DNA from: an uncultured Candidatus Actinomarina sp.
GTDB taxonomy: Bacteria; Actinomycetota; Acidimicrobiia; Actinomarinales; Actinomarinaceae
Length of the DNA: 63,382 nt
Reading direction: 5' to 3'
Assembly (NCBI GenBank): GCA_902593475.1
Contig: CACJIM010000006.1
Coordinates: 1 to 63,382 of the forward strand
Every line of letters starts with the position of its first letter. Positions within the stretch are counted from its first letter, which is position 1. The position numbers and the translations under genes were made by a program. Under the pieces are notes generated by a model. It worked only from the letters and a program-made list of their open reading frames with translations. It was not told the origin of the DNA and did no database searches. Positions 35,334-45,240 of this stretch are shown one piece after another.

Positions 35334-37847
35334 ATGAATGAAAACATTAGACTACCAAAAATAGCAATACCTCACAGATACGAAATCAATCTAGATATTA
35401 ACTTGGATGAATTTAGCTATACGGGCAAAGAAGTTGTTTTCTTGGAAATAGTTGATGAAACAAAAGAATTACAACTTCACTCACTAGGAATTGATATAGA
35501 AAATGCTTTTATAGAAAATGACACAGGTGAACATATTGAGGCTTCAATTAATTATTTACCTGAAGAAGAGAGAGTTTCACTAATTTTCGAAGATAAAGTT
35601 ACTCAAGGAGATTGGCAACTTTATCTTGATTTCAAAGCCACAATAGTTGATGAATTAAGAGGGTTTTATAGGAGTAGCTTTAAAGATTCAGAAAATAAAG
35701 ATGTTTGGATTGCGACTACTCAATTCGAACCAACAGCAGCGAGAATGGCATTTCCTTGTTGGGATGAGCCAGAATTCAAAGCTATATTTTCCATAGCTTT
35801 AACCACAGACAGTGATTTGATAAGAATTAGTAATGAAAAAGTATTGAATGAATCAACTGAAAACAATAGAACTACAACTAAGTTTGTTGACTCTATGAGA
35901 ATGTCAACATACCTAGTAGCTTTTGTTGTTGGTAAATTAGAAGTTTCTAAGATAGGATCTTCAAAAACAACTGATGTAGGAATAGTGCATAGGCCAGGTT
36001 TTTCTGACCAAACTAATTTTGCTGGTACAGCTGCAATAAAAATTCTGGATTTCTTTGAGGATTATTATGGGATAAATTATCCAGGATCAAAATTAGATCT
36101 TATAGCAATACCTGATTTTGCTATGGGTGCAATGGAAAATGTTGGGGCCGTTACTTTTCGAGAAACGCTACTGCTTATTGATGTAGAAAAAGCAACAAGA
36201 GCAGAATTATCAAGGTCTGTTGAAGTAATTGCTCACGAATTGGCTCATATGTGGTTCGGAGACTTGGTAACCATGAACTGGTGGGATGGTATTTGGCTAA
36301 ATGAAGCATTTGCAAGTTTAATGGAAGTTATAGCTTCTGAAGCAACTTACCCTGAGTTTAAATTGTGGAATCAGATGAACCTAGATAGGTCAAGAGGGTT
36401 TGGAGTTGACTCATTGAAGTCTTCAAGGCCAGTTGAGTTTGAAGTAAAAACTCCAGAAGAAGCAGAAGAAATGTTTGATGTATTAACCTATCAAAAAGGT
36501 TCTACCGTACTCAGGATGTTTGAAACATTTATAGGTGAAGAAACTTTTAAGGATGGTGTGAGAAAATATCTTAAAAAATATGAGTATAAAAATACACACT
36601 CTTCTGACCTTTGGAACGAACTTACAAGTGCAAGTTCTTATAACCTTAGTGAAATTCTTCCTACATGGATACAACAAGAAGGGTATCCAATTGTAAATAT
36701 CGAAAAAGAAGGTTCCAGTTTTAAAATATCTCAAAAGAAATATTTGATTGATGGAAGCACCGACAGCTCTCTTTGGAGTGTGCCGTTGAATATTAGATAC
36801 TTGGATAACGATAAAGTTAATAAATTAGTTATGGATTCTGATTCAATCACGATTGAAAATGATGGTGCAATTCCTTTTATAAATAATGGTGGTTGGTCAT
36901 TTTTTCACTCATCATATAGTGAAGATATCTTTGAAGAAATATTATTAAATTTTGAAAAACTTGACTTAAACGAAAAATATAGAATTTTAGAAGATTCTTG
37001 GATGGCATTGCGAATAGGTGAGTTGAAGCTATCACTTTTTATCAAACTTTTAAACTTATATACAGGCGAAAAAGATGTAAATATTTGGTCATTAACTAGT
37101 AGTATCTTTTCTACCTTTGCAAAAATTGGAGAAAATGATAGTTTTAAAAATTATGTTAAAGATTTTAGCTATCCGTTAATAGAAACTTTAGGAAAAGAGT
37201 ATCGAGATAAATTTAATCAAGAAGAATCCCAGTTAAGATCCTTGCTATGTGGAACTTATGCAAAGATAACTGAAGATTCAAAATTTATTGAATTTTTTGC
37301 AAATCAATTTATTTCAAATGAATATGAAGAATACTCCGATGGTAATTATTTTAATTTAGTGTTATCAATTGCTGGAATGAAACAAGAGTGTTCCTCAGAA
37401 ATATATATTGAAAAGTTTAAAAATTCATCATCACCCCAAATAGAAGCAAGATATAGAGGGGTCATCGGTACATTAAGTGATCCTGATACTCCAAAAAATG
37501 TAATTGGAGCAATTTTGGATCAAACAATAAGAGGGGCGGATGCCCCTTATATAATCGCTACTTTACTTTCAAATAGTAAGAATGCTTCTAATGGGTTTAT
37601 AGAAATAAAAAATAATTGGAGTGCCTTGCTCGAATTAATGCCTGGTTGGACAGCATCACGAATACTTGATTCACTGCCATCAATATATGACGAGTTACTG
37701 AGTGAAGAAATTAAATCTTTTGTTAATGAAAATCCACTTCCATCAGCCGAAAAAATAACAAGGCAAAATATTGAGCGAATGGACGCGAATATAAAATTTA
37801 AAAACACAATAAAGGATGAGTTTATTAATACTAAATTTGAACTGTAA
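35334..37847 (+). CDS. pepN: M1-family aminopeptidase (aminopeptidase N type)
   Basis: The 837-residue zinc aminopeptidase has the substrate N-terminus-binding GAMEN (265-269), the zinc motif HELAHMWFGDL (H301, H305) with the third ligand in NEAF (E324), and a C-terminal ERAP1-like helical domain. There is no signal peptide, so it is cytosolic. The fold and size match the M1 group of actinobacterial PepN. It starts 25 nt after gnd and ends 11 nt before the LLM gene, so the cluster is likely one transcript. Confidence 0.93.
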   Translation: MNENIRLPKIAIPHRYEINLDINLDEFSYTGKEVVFLEIVDETKELQLHSLGIDIENAFIENDTGEHIEASINYLPEEERVSLIFEDKVTQGDWQLYLDFKATIVDELRGFYRSSFKDSENKDVWIATTQFEPTAARMAFPCWDEPEFKAIFSIALTTDSDLIRISNEKVLNESTENNRTTTKFVDSMRMSTYLVAFVVGKLEVSKIGSSKTTDVGIVHRPGFSDQTNFAGTAAIKILDFFEDYYGINYPGSKLDLIAIPDFAMGAMENVGAVTFRETLLLIDVEKATRAELSRSVEVIAHELAHMWFGDLVTMNWWDGIWLNEAFASLMEVIASEATYPEFKLWNQMNLDRSRGFGVDSLKSSRPVEFEVKTPEEAEEMFDVLTYQKGSTVLRMFETFIGEETFKDGVRKYLKKYEYKNTHSSDLWNELTSASSYNLSEILPTWIQQEGYPIVNIEKEGSSFKISQKKYLIDGSTDSSLWSVPLNIRYLDNDKVNKLVMDSDSITIENDGAIPFINNGGWSFFHSSYSEDIFEEILLNFEKLDLNEKYRILEDSWMALRIGELKLSLFIKLLNLYTGEKDVNIWSLTSSIFSTFAKIGENDSFKNYVKDFSYPLIETLGKEYRDKFNQEESQLRSLLCGTYAKITEDSKFIEFFANQFISNEYEEYSDGNYFNLVLSIAGMKQECSSEIYIEKFKNSSSPQIEARYRGVIGTLSDPDTPKNVIGAILDQTIRGADAPYIIATLLSNSKNASNGFIEIKNNWSALLELMPGWTASRILDSLPSIYDELLSEEIKSFVNENPLPSAEKITRQNIERMDANIKFKNTIKDEFINTKFEL

Positions 37848-37858
37848 GGAGAATAAAT

Positions 37859-38674
37859 ATGAAACCAAGAATAGCTGTATTTTTACAACCACAACATGCT
37901 GAGTACGACCAGATAAGGGCTGCTGCAATCGAGTCTGAAAAAATAGGTGCAGATGTAATTTATAATTGGGATCATTTTTACCCCTTATACAAAGAAGATG
38001 GAACCCAGTGGGCTGAAGGAGAAAGGCGTGAAGGTAAACATTTTGAATGTTGGACAATGCTTTCAAGTTGGGCAGAGGTAACTAATTCTGTCGAGATAGG
38101 TCCTTTAGTAACATGTAACTCGTATAGAAATCCAGAACTACTTGCTGATATGGCCAGAACTGTTGACCATATATCAGATGGTAGATTAATTTTTGGAATA
38201 GGTTCAGGCTGGTTTGAACAAGACTATGAAGAGTATGGTTATGAATTTGGCACTGCAATATGGAGGTTAAAAGAATTAGAAAAATCACTCGAAAGAATTG
38301 TAAACAGAATGGGGAAACTTGATCCTCAACCTAAACGAAAAATCCCTATTCTTATCGGTGGTGGTGGAGAAAAAGTTACTTTAAGATTAGTGGCTCAGTA
38401 TGCAGATATATGGCATGGATTTGCTACAAAAACTGAAGAAAGAAGCGGGATTGAAACAGTCGCACACAAAAATAATGTACTTAATAACTGGTGTGACAAA
38501 GTTGGAAGAGATCCAAATGAAATCAAAAGATCAATTGGAATTGATATAAAAAGAATAGATTTGGCAGATGATTTGCTAGAAGCTGGTGCAACTGAAATTA
38601 CGCTTGCTGTGAATGGGCCAGGATATGACCTCACACAAGTAAAAGAGTGGATTGCATGGAGAGACTCTAAATAG
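37859..38674 (+). CDS. LLM-class F420-dependent oxidoreductase
   Basis: The 271-residue luciferase-like TIM barrel has RIAVFLQPQHAEYDQIRAAA, WDHFYPLYKEDG, VTCNSYRNPELLADMARTVD and FGIGSGWFEQDYEEYGYEF, the segments typical of F420-dependent members of this superfamily in actinobacteria. The substrate is unknown. FMN use cannot be excluded from sequence alone. A good Shine-Dalgarno, AAGGAG, lies 8 nt before the ATG, which is unusual in this window. Confidence 0.85.
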   Translation: MKPRIAVFLQPQHAEYDQIRAAAIESEKIGADVIYNWDHFYPLYKEDGTQWAEGERREGKHFECWTMLSSWAEVTNSVEIGPLVTCNSYRNPELLADMARTVDHISDGRLIFGIGSGWFEQDYEEYGYEFGTAIWRLKELEKSLERIVNRMGKLDPQPKRKIPILIGGGGEKVTLRLVAQYADIWHGFATKTEERSGIETVAHKNNVLNNWCDKVGRDPNEIKRSIGIDIKRIDLADDLLEAGATEITLAVNGPGYDLTQVKEWIAWRDSK

Positions 38675-38686
38675 AAAATTGAAATC

Positions 38687-39610
38687 ATGGAAATAGTAAT
38701 TCTTCTTGTTGGATTTTCGATTGGATTAGTCTTACTGGTAAAGGGAGCTGATGAAATGGTTAGCTCTGCAGTACAAATAGCTTTAAAATTCAAACTTCCG
38801 AGTTCAATTATTGGTGCAACATTTATTGGGTTTGGCACTTCTGCTCCCGAACTATTTGCAAGTACTGGGGCTGCGCTGAAGGGTGATCTGGATCTTGGTA
38901 TTGGTAATATAGTAGGTTCCAATATTGCTAATTCTTTACTTGTAGTAGCTGTGTTATATTTAGCATTACCTAAAGATTTTTCGCACAAAATAAAATTAAA
39001 TCAAATCAGTCCAGTGTGGATGGCAATACTCACAACAGTTTTTGTTTCTACTTATGTGCTAACCAATGAGTTTCCTTTTTTACTTGGAGCAGTTTTACTT
39101 ATTCTTGTGATCTATGTCATTTATAAAATGATCAGCACTGAGAGTGTCGATGAAGGAGAGCTCCTTGGGGAAGAAAAAAATTATATATGGTTAAGAGGCG
39201 GATTATCACTTCTCGCTACTCTCTATGGCAGCCAATTAGTTGTAGACAATGCTGTTGCAATTGCTGAACTATTTGGAGTGTCTTCACTAATTATTGGATC
39301 AACAATTATTGCTATTGGCACTAGCCTACCAGAGGTTGCTGGAACAATTTCAGCAGCAAAGATGCGTAAACCTGATATAGTTTTTGGAAATATTTTTGGT
39401 TCAAACTTATTTAATATCGGACTTGTCGGAGCAACAGCAATAATGATAAGTCCCGGTGAAATTAGCTCTGTAATTGATTATCAGCTTTTTATTATGTATT
39501 TTGTTTCTTTTATTGTGATTTTTCTTTCAAGAAATGTAATAAAAAGAAACTCCCTACTCGGATATTTATTTATTATTGCTTATATTCTTTTTCTTATTAG
39601 CTTGTTTTAA
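38687..39610 (+). CDS. Calcium/sodium antiporter (CaCA family)
   Basis: The 307-residue protein is made of two five-helix repeats. The ion-binding motifs are GTSAPELFAST (about 48-58) in repeat 1 and GTSLPEVAGT in repeat 2, each with the conserved Glu, as in YrbG and other bacterial CaCA exchangers. A short acidic loop (STESVDEGELLGEEKN) lies in the middle. It converges with lgt with a 14-nt overlap of coding ends. Confidence 0.92.
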   Translation: MEIVILLVGFSIGLVLLVKGADEMVSSAVQIALKFKLPSSIIGATFIGFGTSAPELFASTGAALKGDLDLGIGNIVGSNIANSLLVVAVLYLALPKDFSHKIKLNQISPVWMAILTTVFVSTYVLTNEFPFLLGAVLLILVIYVIYKMISTESVDEGELLGEEKNYIWLRGGLSLLATLYGSQLVVDNAVAIAELFGVSSLIIGSTIIAIGTSLPEVAGTISAAKMRKPDIVFGNIFGSNLFNIGLVGATAIMISPGEISSVIDYQLFIMYFVSFIVIFLSRNVIKRNSLLGYLFIIAYILFLISLF

Positions 39611-40430
39611 AATCTTTATTTCTTAAAAATATAAGTAGTCCAATTATTGCCAACATCAATCCGCCAATTTGATTCCAAGTAAAACTTCCAATTGTTGAAT
39701 CACCCATTCCGAATCTTAACGTATCAAGAACAGCTCTTTGTGACCCATACCATACAGCCCAAAGCCCAATCCATGAACCCCTACCAAAAGTAAAACGAGA
39801 CTGAAGATTTCTAAAAATATAAAAAATCACCATTGCAAGTAGTAAATCGTACATAGCTACGTGGTGATAAGTTCCACATGTTGTTAAAGGTTCAAAGCAT
39901 TCAAGAGAATTGTGTTGAGGAGCAACATCGTAACCTGGTTTAATTTCATAACCAAGGAAGAAATCTGTTGCTCTTCCCAAATGCTCTACAATTGCTAAAT
40001 CGCCGATTCTTCCAATTACTGTACCGAGTATTAATCCAGTGGCAGCATAATCTCCATACTGTTTGAAATCTTGTTTATTGAGAATTGAAATTTTCAAATA
40101 GGCAGCAATTATTCCGCCAGCCATACCACCCATAATTGAATAGCTCCCTGCAAGAGTAAAGATATCATCAAAGCCGTAATTTGGATTGGCATACCATTGA
40201 GCCGGAATTGTAAAAAACCTAGCACCTAGGATCGCACCAAAGATAGCCCAAGTAAGTGCTTCAGAAAATAACTCACTATCGGCACCATCTTCTTCTGACA
40301 ATTTTAAGGCATGATTTGCACCAAAATAAAAACCTACAGCAGCAAAAACTCCATGCAAAGAAAGTGAAATTGGACCAACTTGTGTTATTGGTATTGGCGG
40401 ATAAGTAATCGAAAATAAAAGTTCTTGCAT
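39597..40430 (-). CDS. lgt: Prolipoprotein diacylglyceryl transferase
   Basis: The 277-residue, seven-helix membrane enzyme transfers diacylglycerol to the lipobox cysteine of prolipoproteins. The family opening LSLHGVFAAVGFYFG has the essential His, and GARFFTIPAQWY, GLILGTVIGRIGDLAIVEHLGR with the conserved Arg/Glu and TLRFGMGD near the end fit Lgt. Its likely substrates in this window include CtaC (41387) and the blue-copper protein (49581), both with lipoboxes. It lies 2 nt after ctaB on the same strand. Confidence 0.93.
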   Translation of the reverse strand: MQELLFSITYPPIPITQVGPISLSLHGVFAAVGFYFGANHALKLSEEDGADSELFSEALTWAIFGAILGARFFTIPAQWYANPNYGFDDIFTLAGSYSIMGGMAGGIIAAYLKISILNKQDFKQYGDYAATGLILGTVIGRIGDLAIVEHLGRATDFFLGYEIKPGYDVAPQHNSLECFEPLTTCGTYHHVAMYDLLLAMVIFYIFRNLQSRFTFGRGSWIGLWAVWYGSQRAVLDTLRFGMGDSTIGSFTWNQIGGLMLAIIGLLIFLRNKDFKTS

Positions 40431-40432
40431 AT

Positions 40433-41314
40433 TTAGATACTACTCAAAGTAATGAATATATCTGCGACCATAGATAGAAAAATTACTGCAAGATATGTAT
40501 TTGAAAATACAAAATATGAAATTGCTTTAATTTGCTTTCTATAAAGCTGGTATGACTTATACATCAAATACAATCCAAAAATAAGTGACAGCATGAGATA
40601 TACCATTCCTAGTTGAAGAATTGGGGCAAGCAATACTGAAGTCAATACGGTTGCGCATGAATATATTCCAATAAATATTGATGTTCTTTTGTATGATTCT
40701 TGAGTTGGCAACATGGGAAAGTTTGCATCTTTATAATCATTTAACTTATCGATTGATAAAGCCCAAAAATGAGCTGGAGTCCAAAGAAAAACTAATAAGA
40801 ACAAAAGCCACGAACCAGTATCTAAATTTGTACCAGTAGCAGCCCACCCTATTAGAACTGGGGCTGCACCCGCAGCTCCTCCTATGACTATATTTTGATT
40901 TGTTCTTGGCTTTAAAACAAGGGTGTAAATAAATGAGTAAAAAATGTTCGCAGAAAGAGCAATGAATGCAGCAAGTTCTGTTGTTTGGGTGTACAAAACT
41001 AGAAAACCTACTAACCCTAGGGAAATCGAATAAACATAGGCACTTTTTTTATTAATCTCTCCAGTTACGAGCGGTCTGTTTGCTGTTCTCTCCATAAGTC
41101 TGTCCGTCTCGATTTCAAATATTTGGTTTAGAACATTTGCACTGACAGCTAGTAAGGTACCGCCTAGTAGTGTGAATAATATTAATTCGAGGGGTGGAAA
41201 ACCATATATTGATACAATCATTGACGGAACCGTTGTAATTAATAAAAGCTCAACAATTCTTAATTTTGAAAGCCTTATATATTTTGATATGTTTTTTTTG
41301 GTAACAGTTTCCAT
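40433..41314 (-). CDS. ctaB: Protoheme IX farnesyltransferase (heme O synthase)
   Basis: The 293-residue UbiA-family prenyltransferase attaches farnesyl to heme b. Its two Asp-rich motifs are NQIFEIETDRLMERTANRPL (about 63-82), binding the prenyl diphosphate, and DKLNDYKDANFPM. About nine transmembrane helices are seen. It is divergent from the oxidase operon, sharing a short promoter region, and acts upstream of CtaA (30642) in heme A synthesis. Confidence 0.94.
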   Translation of the reverse strand: METVTKKNISKYIRLSKLRIVELLLITTVPSMIVSIYGFPPLELILFTLLGGTLLAVSANVLNQIFEIETDRLMERTANRPLVTGEINKKSAYVYSISLGLVGFLVLYTQTTELAAFIALSANIFYSFIYTLVLKPRTNQNIVIGGAAGAAPVLIGWAATGTNLDTGSWLLFLLVFLWTPAHFWALSIDKLNDYKDANFPMLPTQESYKRTSIFIGIYSCATVLTSVLLAPILQLGMVYLMLSLIFGLYLMYKSYQLYRKQIKAISYFVFSNTYLAVIFLSMVADIFITLSSI

Positions 41315-41374
41315 AACGACATAGTACTTATGATTACACTATATATAGTTTCAACGCTATTCTTAATAATTGTT

Positions 41375-41380
41375 GATAAT
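41375..41380 (+). promoter_or_regulatory. Candidate -10 box (GATAAT) of the ctaCDEFG operon
   Basis: GATAAT ends 6 nt before the chosen ctaC ATG, so transcription would begin at or next to the start codon, a leaderless arrangement common in actinobacteria. No convincing -35 or Shine-Dalgarno is visible. The match could be chance in A+T-rich DNA. Confidence 0.35.
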
Positions 41381-41386
41381 ATAAAT

Positions 41387-42400
41387 ATGCTTGTGAAAAA
41401 CATTTTTAAGTTAAAAAATTTAAAATTTTCGGCCTTGATACTCTTATCTGCTTGTATCGAAAATGCCCCTTTAGACTCTTTAAGTCCTGAGGGCCCTTAT
41501 GCGAGATCAATAGATGAATTATTTTGGTTAACTTTTTGGATAGCTGTAGTCATATTTGTAATTGTACAAGGCGCTTTACTTCTCTCTGTTTTTGTTTTTA
41601 AAGAAAAACCAGACAGTCCTGAACCGAAACAGATACATGGAAATACTAAATTAGAAATTTTATGGACAGTCATTCCAGTAATAATTTTGGCAGTTATCGC
41701 AGTACCCACTGTTAGAACAATTTTTGATCTAGCAAACGAACCAGAAGACGCTCTAAAAATTGAGGTAATTGGTCACCAATGGTGGTTCGAATACAAATAC
41801 CCGGATTATGATATAACTACTGCAAACGTGTTAGTCATTCCAGCTGACAAACCAATAAGGCTTGAAATGTGGTCTAATGATGTACTCCACAATTACTGGG
41901 TTCCTAAATTAAATGGAAAAAGATATCTTGTTCCAGGACAAACTACATATTTAAATTTACACGCTGATTCACCAAATGAGTTCTGGGCACAGTGTGGTGA
42001 ATACTGTGGTTTAAGCCACTCTAAAATGCGTGGTCGTGTGCTTGCGCTTTCAGAATCTGATTTTGATACATGGGTAAAAAATCAACAGCAAAATGCTAAT
42101 AAACTCGAAGGAAATTCATTAGCTGCTGAAGGTCAACAGGTTTACCTAAATGCTGGATGTACACAGTGTCATGTTATTGATGGTGTTTGGGATGTACAGG
42201 GTGACAGAATAGCTCCGAATTTAACTCACTTTGCTAATAGAAATGTTTTTGCTGGAGCAGCACTTTACAACAATGAAGAAAATCTTAGCAAATGGCTTGC
42301 AAATCCTGCTGAAATAAAACCGGGTACATTTATGCCTAACCTAGAATTGACTGAAGAAGAAATAAATGCTTTAATTGCGTATTTAGGAACACTTAAATGA
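41387..42400 (+). CDS. ctaC: Cytochrome c oxidase subunit II with fused cytochrome c domain
   Basis: The 337-residue lipoprotein has signal peptide LKFSALILLSAC with C23 as the lipidation site, then two transmembrane helices and the CuA cupredoxin domain (H168, C203, C207, H211, M214 in CGEYCGLSHSKM). A C-terminal cytochrome c domain carries CTQCH (258-262) and an axial Met in GTFMPNLEL. This is the caa3-type layout. A longer reading begins at 41330, but ATG 41387 places the signal peptide normally. Electrons probably enter directly from the bc complex or a soluble carrier. Confidence 0.93.
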   Translation: MLVKNIFKLKNLKFSALILLSACIENAPLDSLSPEGPYARSIDELFWLTFWIAVVIFVIVQGALLLSVFVFKEKPDSPEPKQIHGNTKLEILWTVIPVIILAVIAVPTVRTIFDLANEPEDALKIEVIGHQWWFEYKYPDYDITTANVLVIPADKPIRLEMWSNDVLHNYWVPKLNGKRYLVPGQTTYLNLHADSPNEFWAQCGEYCGLSHSKMRGRVLALSESDFDTWVKNQQQNANKLEGNSLAAEGQQVYLNAGCTQCHVIDGVWDVQGDRIAPNLTHFANRNVFAGAALYNNEENLSKWLANPAEIKPGTFMPNLELTEEEINALIAYLGTLK

Positions 42401-44355
42401 CAAAAATAATAGAACCGAGTAAACAAAGTAGTATTTTCAGAAGGCCTTCTTCTGAAACTGGTATATGGAGTTGGATAACTACTGTAGATCATAAAAGAAT
42501 TGGAATAATGTATGGTTATGCAGCGTTTTTCTTTCTTTTGATTGGTGGACTTGAAGCACTCATTCTTAGGATTCAGCTTTCACAACCAGATAACAATTTC
42601 TTAACAGCGGCAGAGTACAATGCAATGTTTACAATGCACGGAACCACGATGATTTTCTTGGCCATTATGCCAATTAGTGCTGCCTTCTTTAATTATCTTC
42701 TTCCGCTACAAATTGGAGCGCGTGATGTTGCTTTTCCAAGGCTAAATGCTCTCTCTTTCTGGATATTTATTTTCGGAGGAGCATTTTTATATTCTACATT
42801 TATATTTGGTACTGCAGGAGCACCAGAGGGCGGATACTTAGCTGAGGAAGTTGGTTGGTTAGGCTCAGCGCCCAACGGGGGTTGGTTTGGGTATCAACCA
42901 AATGCAGGTATGAAATACTCCCCAGGGACTGCCATGGATTATTGGGCTATAGGACTACAGATACTTGGAATAGCTTCTTTAATTTCTGCATTCAATTTTA
43001 TTACAACCATTATCAACATGAGAACTGAAGGCATGCGGTTCATGAGAATGCCAGTATTTACTTGGATGACTTTTGCTGTCTCTTTTTTGCTTGCATTTTC
43101 TTTACCAATAATTGCAATAGCACTCTTTTATGTAACATTTGATAGAAAATTTGGAACTACGTTTTTCTTAACAGAAGGCGGAGGTGATCCAATTTTATGG
43201 CAGCATCTTTTCTGGCTATTTGGACATCCAGAAGTTTATATTTTAATCCTGCCAGCATTTGGAATTGTCTCGGAAGTTCTTCCAACTTTTTCAAGAAAGC
43301 CACTTTTTGGTTATGCTGCGATAGTTTTTGCAGGATTTGGAATTGCGTTTATAGGCTTTGGAGTGTGGGCTCACCACATGTTTGCTTCTGCAATTAGCCC
43401 AGTTGCTCAAGCTGGTTTTGGTTTATCAACAATGGTTATTGCTGTCCCAACAGGTGTAAAAATATTTAATTGGCTTGGCACAATATGGGGAGGAAAGCTA
43501 AAGCTGAATACCCCAATGCTGTTTTCTTTAGGTTTTATAGGTATGTTTGTAATTGGTGGATTGAGTGGTGTAACTCACTCAATAGTTCCAGCTGATACAC
43601 AGCAAACAGATACCTACTATGTTGTAGCTCACTTTCACTACGTTTTATTTGGTGGGGCTTTGTTTGGAATTTTTTCTGGACTTTATTATTGGTTTCCAAA
43701 AGTTTGGGGCAAAATGTATAACGAGTCGCTTGGAAAGATACACTTTTGGCTAATGATGATTGGTTTTAATCTTACTTTTGGACCAATGCATTGGCTGGGG
43801 CTTCAAGGTCAGGTAAGACGTACCTGGGTATATGCAGAAGAAACAAACTTACAATTCTGGAATATTGTTGTAACAGTTGGGGCTTTTATTATCGCTTTGT
43901 CAATTATTGTTTTCATGATCAATTGGATTTTCTCAAAGAGAAATGGAGAAAAAGCTCCATTTGATCCTTGGGATGCAAGGACGCTAGAGTGGGCCATTCC
44001 ATCACCTACACCTGTTTGGAATTTTTCAACAGCACCTATTGTTAAATCACTTGATGACTTTTGGCACACTAAATATTCTGAAGATGAAGAAGGGAGAGCA
44101 GTTAGACGTGAAGAAGCTGATCAGATACTTCTTGAATTAGAAGAAGATGGCCTAAACCCTAGTGAACATATCGCTTTACCTAATCCTTCATATTTCCCAA
44201 TTGTCCTGGCATCTGGTCTGCCATTTTTAGGGTATGCAGTTATTTATAAATCTATTCCATTAGCTTTAATTGGCACCGTGTTGTTGCTCATAGGAGGATT
44301 TGGTTGGGGAACAGAACCTCTTGAAGAAGAAATCCATATAGACTCAGATGAGTAG
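42397..44355 (+). CDS. ctaD: Cytochrome c oxidase subunit I
   Basis: The 652-residue heme-copper oxidase core has the heme a ligand region MFTMHGTTMIF, CuB and crosslinked His-Tyr in WLFGHPEVYILILPAFG with the proton-channel Glu, the histidine pair WAHHMFA, and VAHFHYVLFGGALF for the heme a3/a ligands. It is of A type. The protein is longer than a plain subunit I: after about residue 560 come an acidic stretch and two extra helices at the C-terminus, as in other caa3-type CtaD proteins. The start overlaps ctaC by 4 nt. Confidence 0.96.
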   Translation: MTKIIEPSKQSSIFRRPSSETGIWSWITTVDHKRIGIMYGYAAFFFLLIGGLEALILRIQLSQPDNNFLTAAEYNAMFTMHGTTMIFLAIMPISAAFFNYLLPLQIGARDVAFPRLNALSFWIFIFGGAFLYSTFIFGTAGAPEGGYLAEEVGWLGSAPNGGWFGYQPNAGMKYSPGTAMDYWAIGLQILGIASLISAFNFITTIINMRTEGMRFMRMPVFTWMTFAVSFLLAFSLPIIAIALFYVTFDRKFGTTFFLTEGGGDPILWQHLFWLFGHPEVYILILPAFGIVSEVLPTFSRKPLFGYAAIVFAGFGIAFIGFGVWAHHMFASAISPVAQAGFGLSTMVIAVPTGVKIFNWLGTIWGGKLKLNTPMLFSLGFIGMFVIGGLSGVTHSIVPADTQQTDTYYVVAHFHYVLFGGALFGIFSGLYYWFPKVWGKMYNESLGKIHFWLMMIGFNLTFGPMHWLGLQGQVRRTWVYAEETNLQFWNIVVTVGAFIIALSIIVFMINWIFSKRNGEKAPFDPWDARTLEWAIPSPTPVWNFSTAPIVKSLDDFWHTKYSEDEEGRAVRREEADQILLELEEDGLNPSEHIALPNPSYFPIVLASGLPFLGYAVIYKSIPLALIGTVLLLIGGFGWGTEPLEEEIHIDSDE

Positions 44356-44932
44356 CTCTCACTCCTATCCACATGAACCCACAGGTGTAGAAACCAGAAA
44401 ACTTGGTATGTGGGTATTTTTATCTACTGAAATATTATTTTTTGGCACATTGATTACCACCTTTATGATATTTAAAGGAAGTGACTTTCCTGGAATGAAA
44501 TTAACAGATGTTTATGATATTCCATTTACATCCATTAGCTCTTTTATTTTGTTAATGAGTTCATTAACTATGGTGTTGGCCCACAATGCATTAGAAGCAA
44601 ATGATCAAGAAAAAACAAGAGTATGGCTTTTAGCAACAGCAATGTTAGGCGCAGTATTTTTAGCAGGACAAATATACGAATTTACAGAGTTTTATCATAA
44701 AGGTTTTGAGCTTACAACAAATATCTTTAGTTCATCCTTTTACGTATTAACTGGCTTTCATGGATTGCATGTTTTTATCGGTGTAGTCTTACTTTTAGCA
44801 TTGTGGGGAATCGGTCAAAGACAAAAAGGGTTAACACTTGAAGGTGGAATGAATCTTGAATTCGTTGCGCTTTATTGGCACTTTGTTGACATTGTCTGGA
44901 TAGTATTGTTTACAGTAGTTTATTTAATTTGA
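44348..44932 (+). CDS. ctaE: Cytochrome c oxidase subunit III
   Basis: The 194-residue, five-helix subunit has RKLGMWVFLSTEILFFGTLI, FYVLTGFHGLHVFIGV and ALYWHFVDIVWIVLFTVVYL, all standard for the short actinobacterial and caa3-type subunit III. It overlaps the ctaD end by 8 nt, and is followed by ctaF after 1 nt. Confidence 0.95.
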   Translation: MSSSHSYPHEPTGVETRKLGMWVFLSTEILFFGTLITTFMIFKGSDFPGMKLTDVYDIPFTSISSFILLMSSLTMVLAHNALEANDQEKTRVWLLATAMLGAVFLAGQIYEFTEFYHKGFELTTNIFSSSFYVLTGFHGLHVFIGVVLLLALWGIGQRQKGLTLEGGMNLEFVALYWHFVDIVWIVLFTVVYLI

Positions 44933-44933
44933 T

Positions 44934-45233
44934 ATGTCCGATAATCACATAGAACACCCAACTCCAAAAAAATATGTTCAAATAGCAATCGTACTTGGTA
45001 TTTTAACTGCAATTGAAATAGCTCTTTATTACACAGAAGACATTGTTGGTGTTTTCACTGATCCACTTTTGATATTTTTAGCAGTAGGAAAATTCATAAT
45101 TGTAGTTGGTTGGTTTATGCATCTGCGTTATGAAAATAAGACAATTAACAGGTTCTTTGTTGGTGGTATGATCTTAGCTTTGATACTTTTTACTATCGTC
45201 ATGGTCGAAAGAGCTTCAGCGAATTATTTTTAG
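44934..45233 (+). CDS. ctaF: Cytochrome c oxidase subunit IV (caa3 type)
   Basis: The 99-residue protein has three transmembrane helices. VQIAIVLGILTAIEIALYY, VGKFIIVVGWFMHLRYE and FVGGMILALILFTIVMVE match the COX4-pro/CyoD-like family. The phenylalanine- and His-containing WFMHL motif is typical. The gene order ctaC-D-E-F supports the call. Confidence 0.9.
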   Translation: MSDNHIEHPTPKKYVQIAIVLGILTAIEIALYYTEDIVGVFTDPLLIFLAVGKFIIVVGWFMHLRYENKTINRFFVGGMILALILFTIVMVERASANYF

Positions 45234-45240
45234 GATTTAA

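Noticed and set aside
38395-38988. A 197-codon open frame opposite the LLM and Ca/Na antiporter genes
   Set aside because: It spans the junction of two well-supported genes on the other strand and has no recognisable features.
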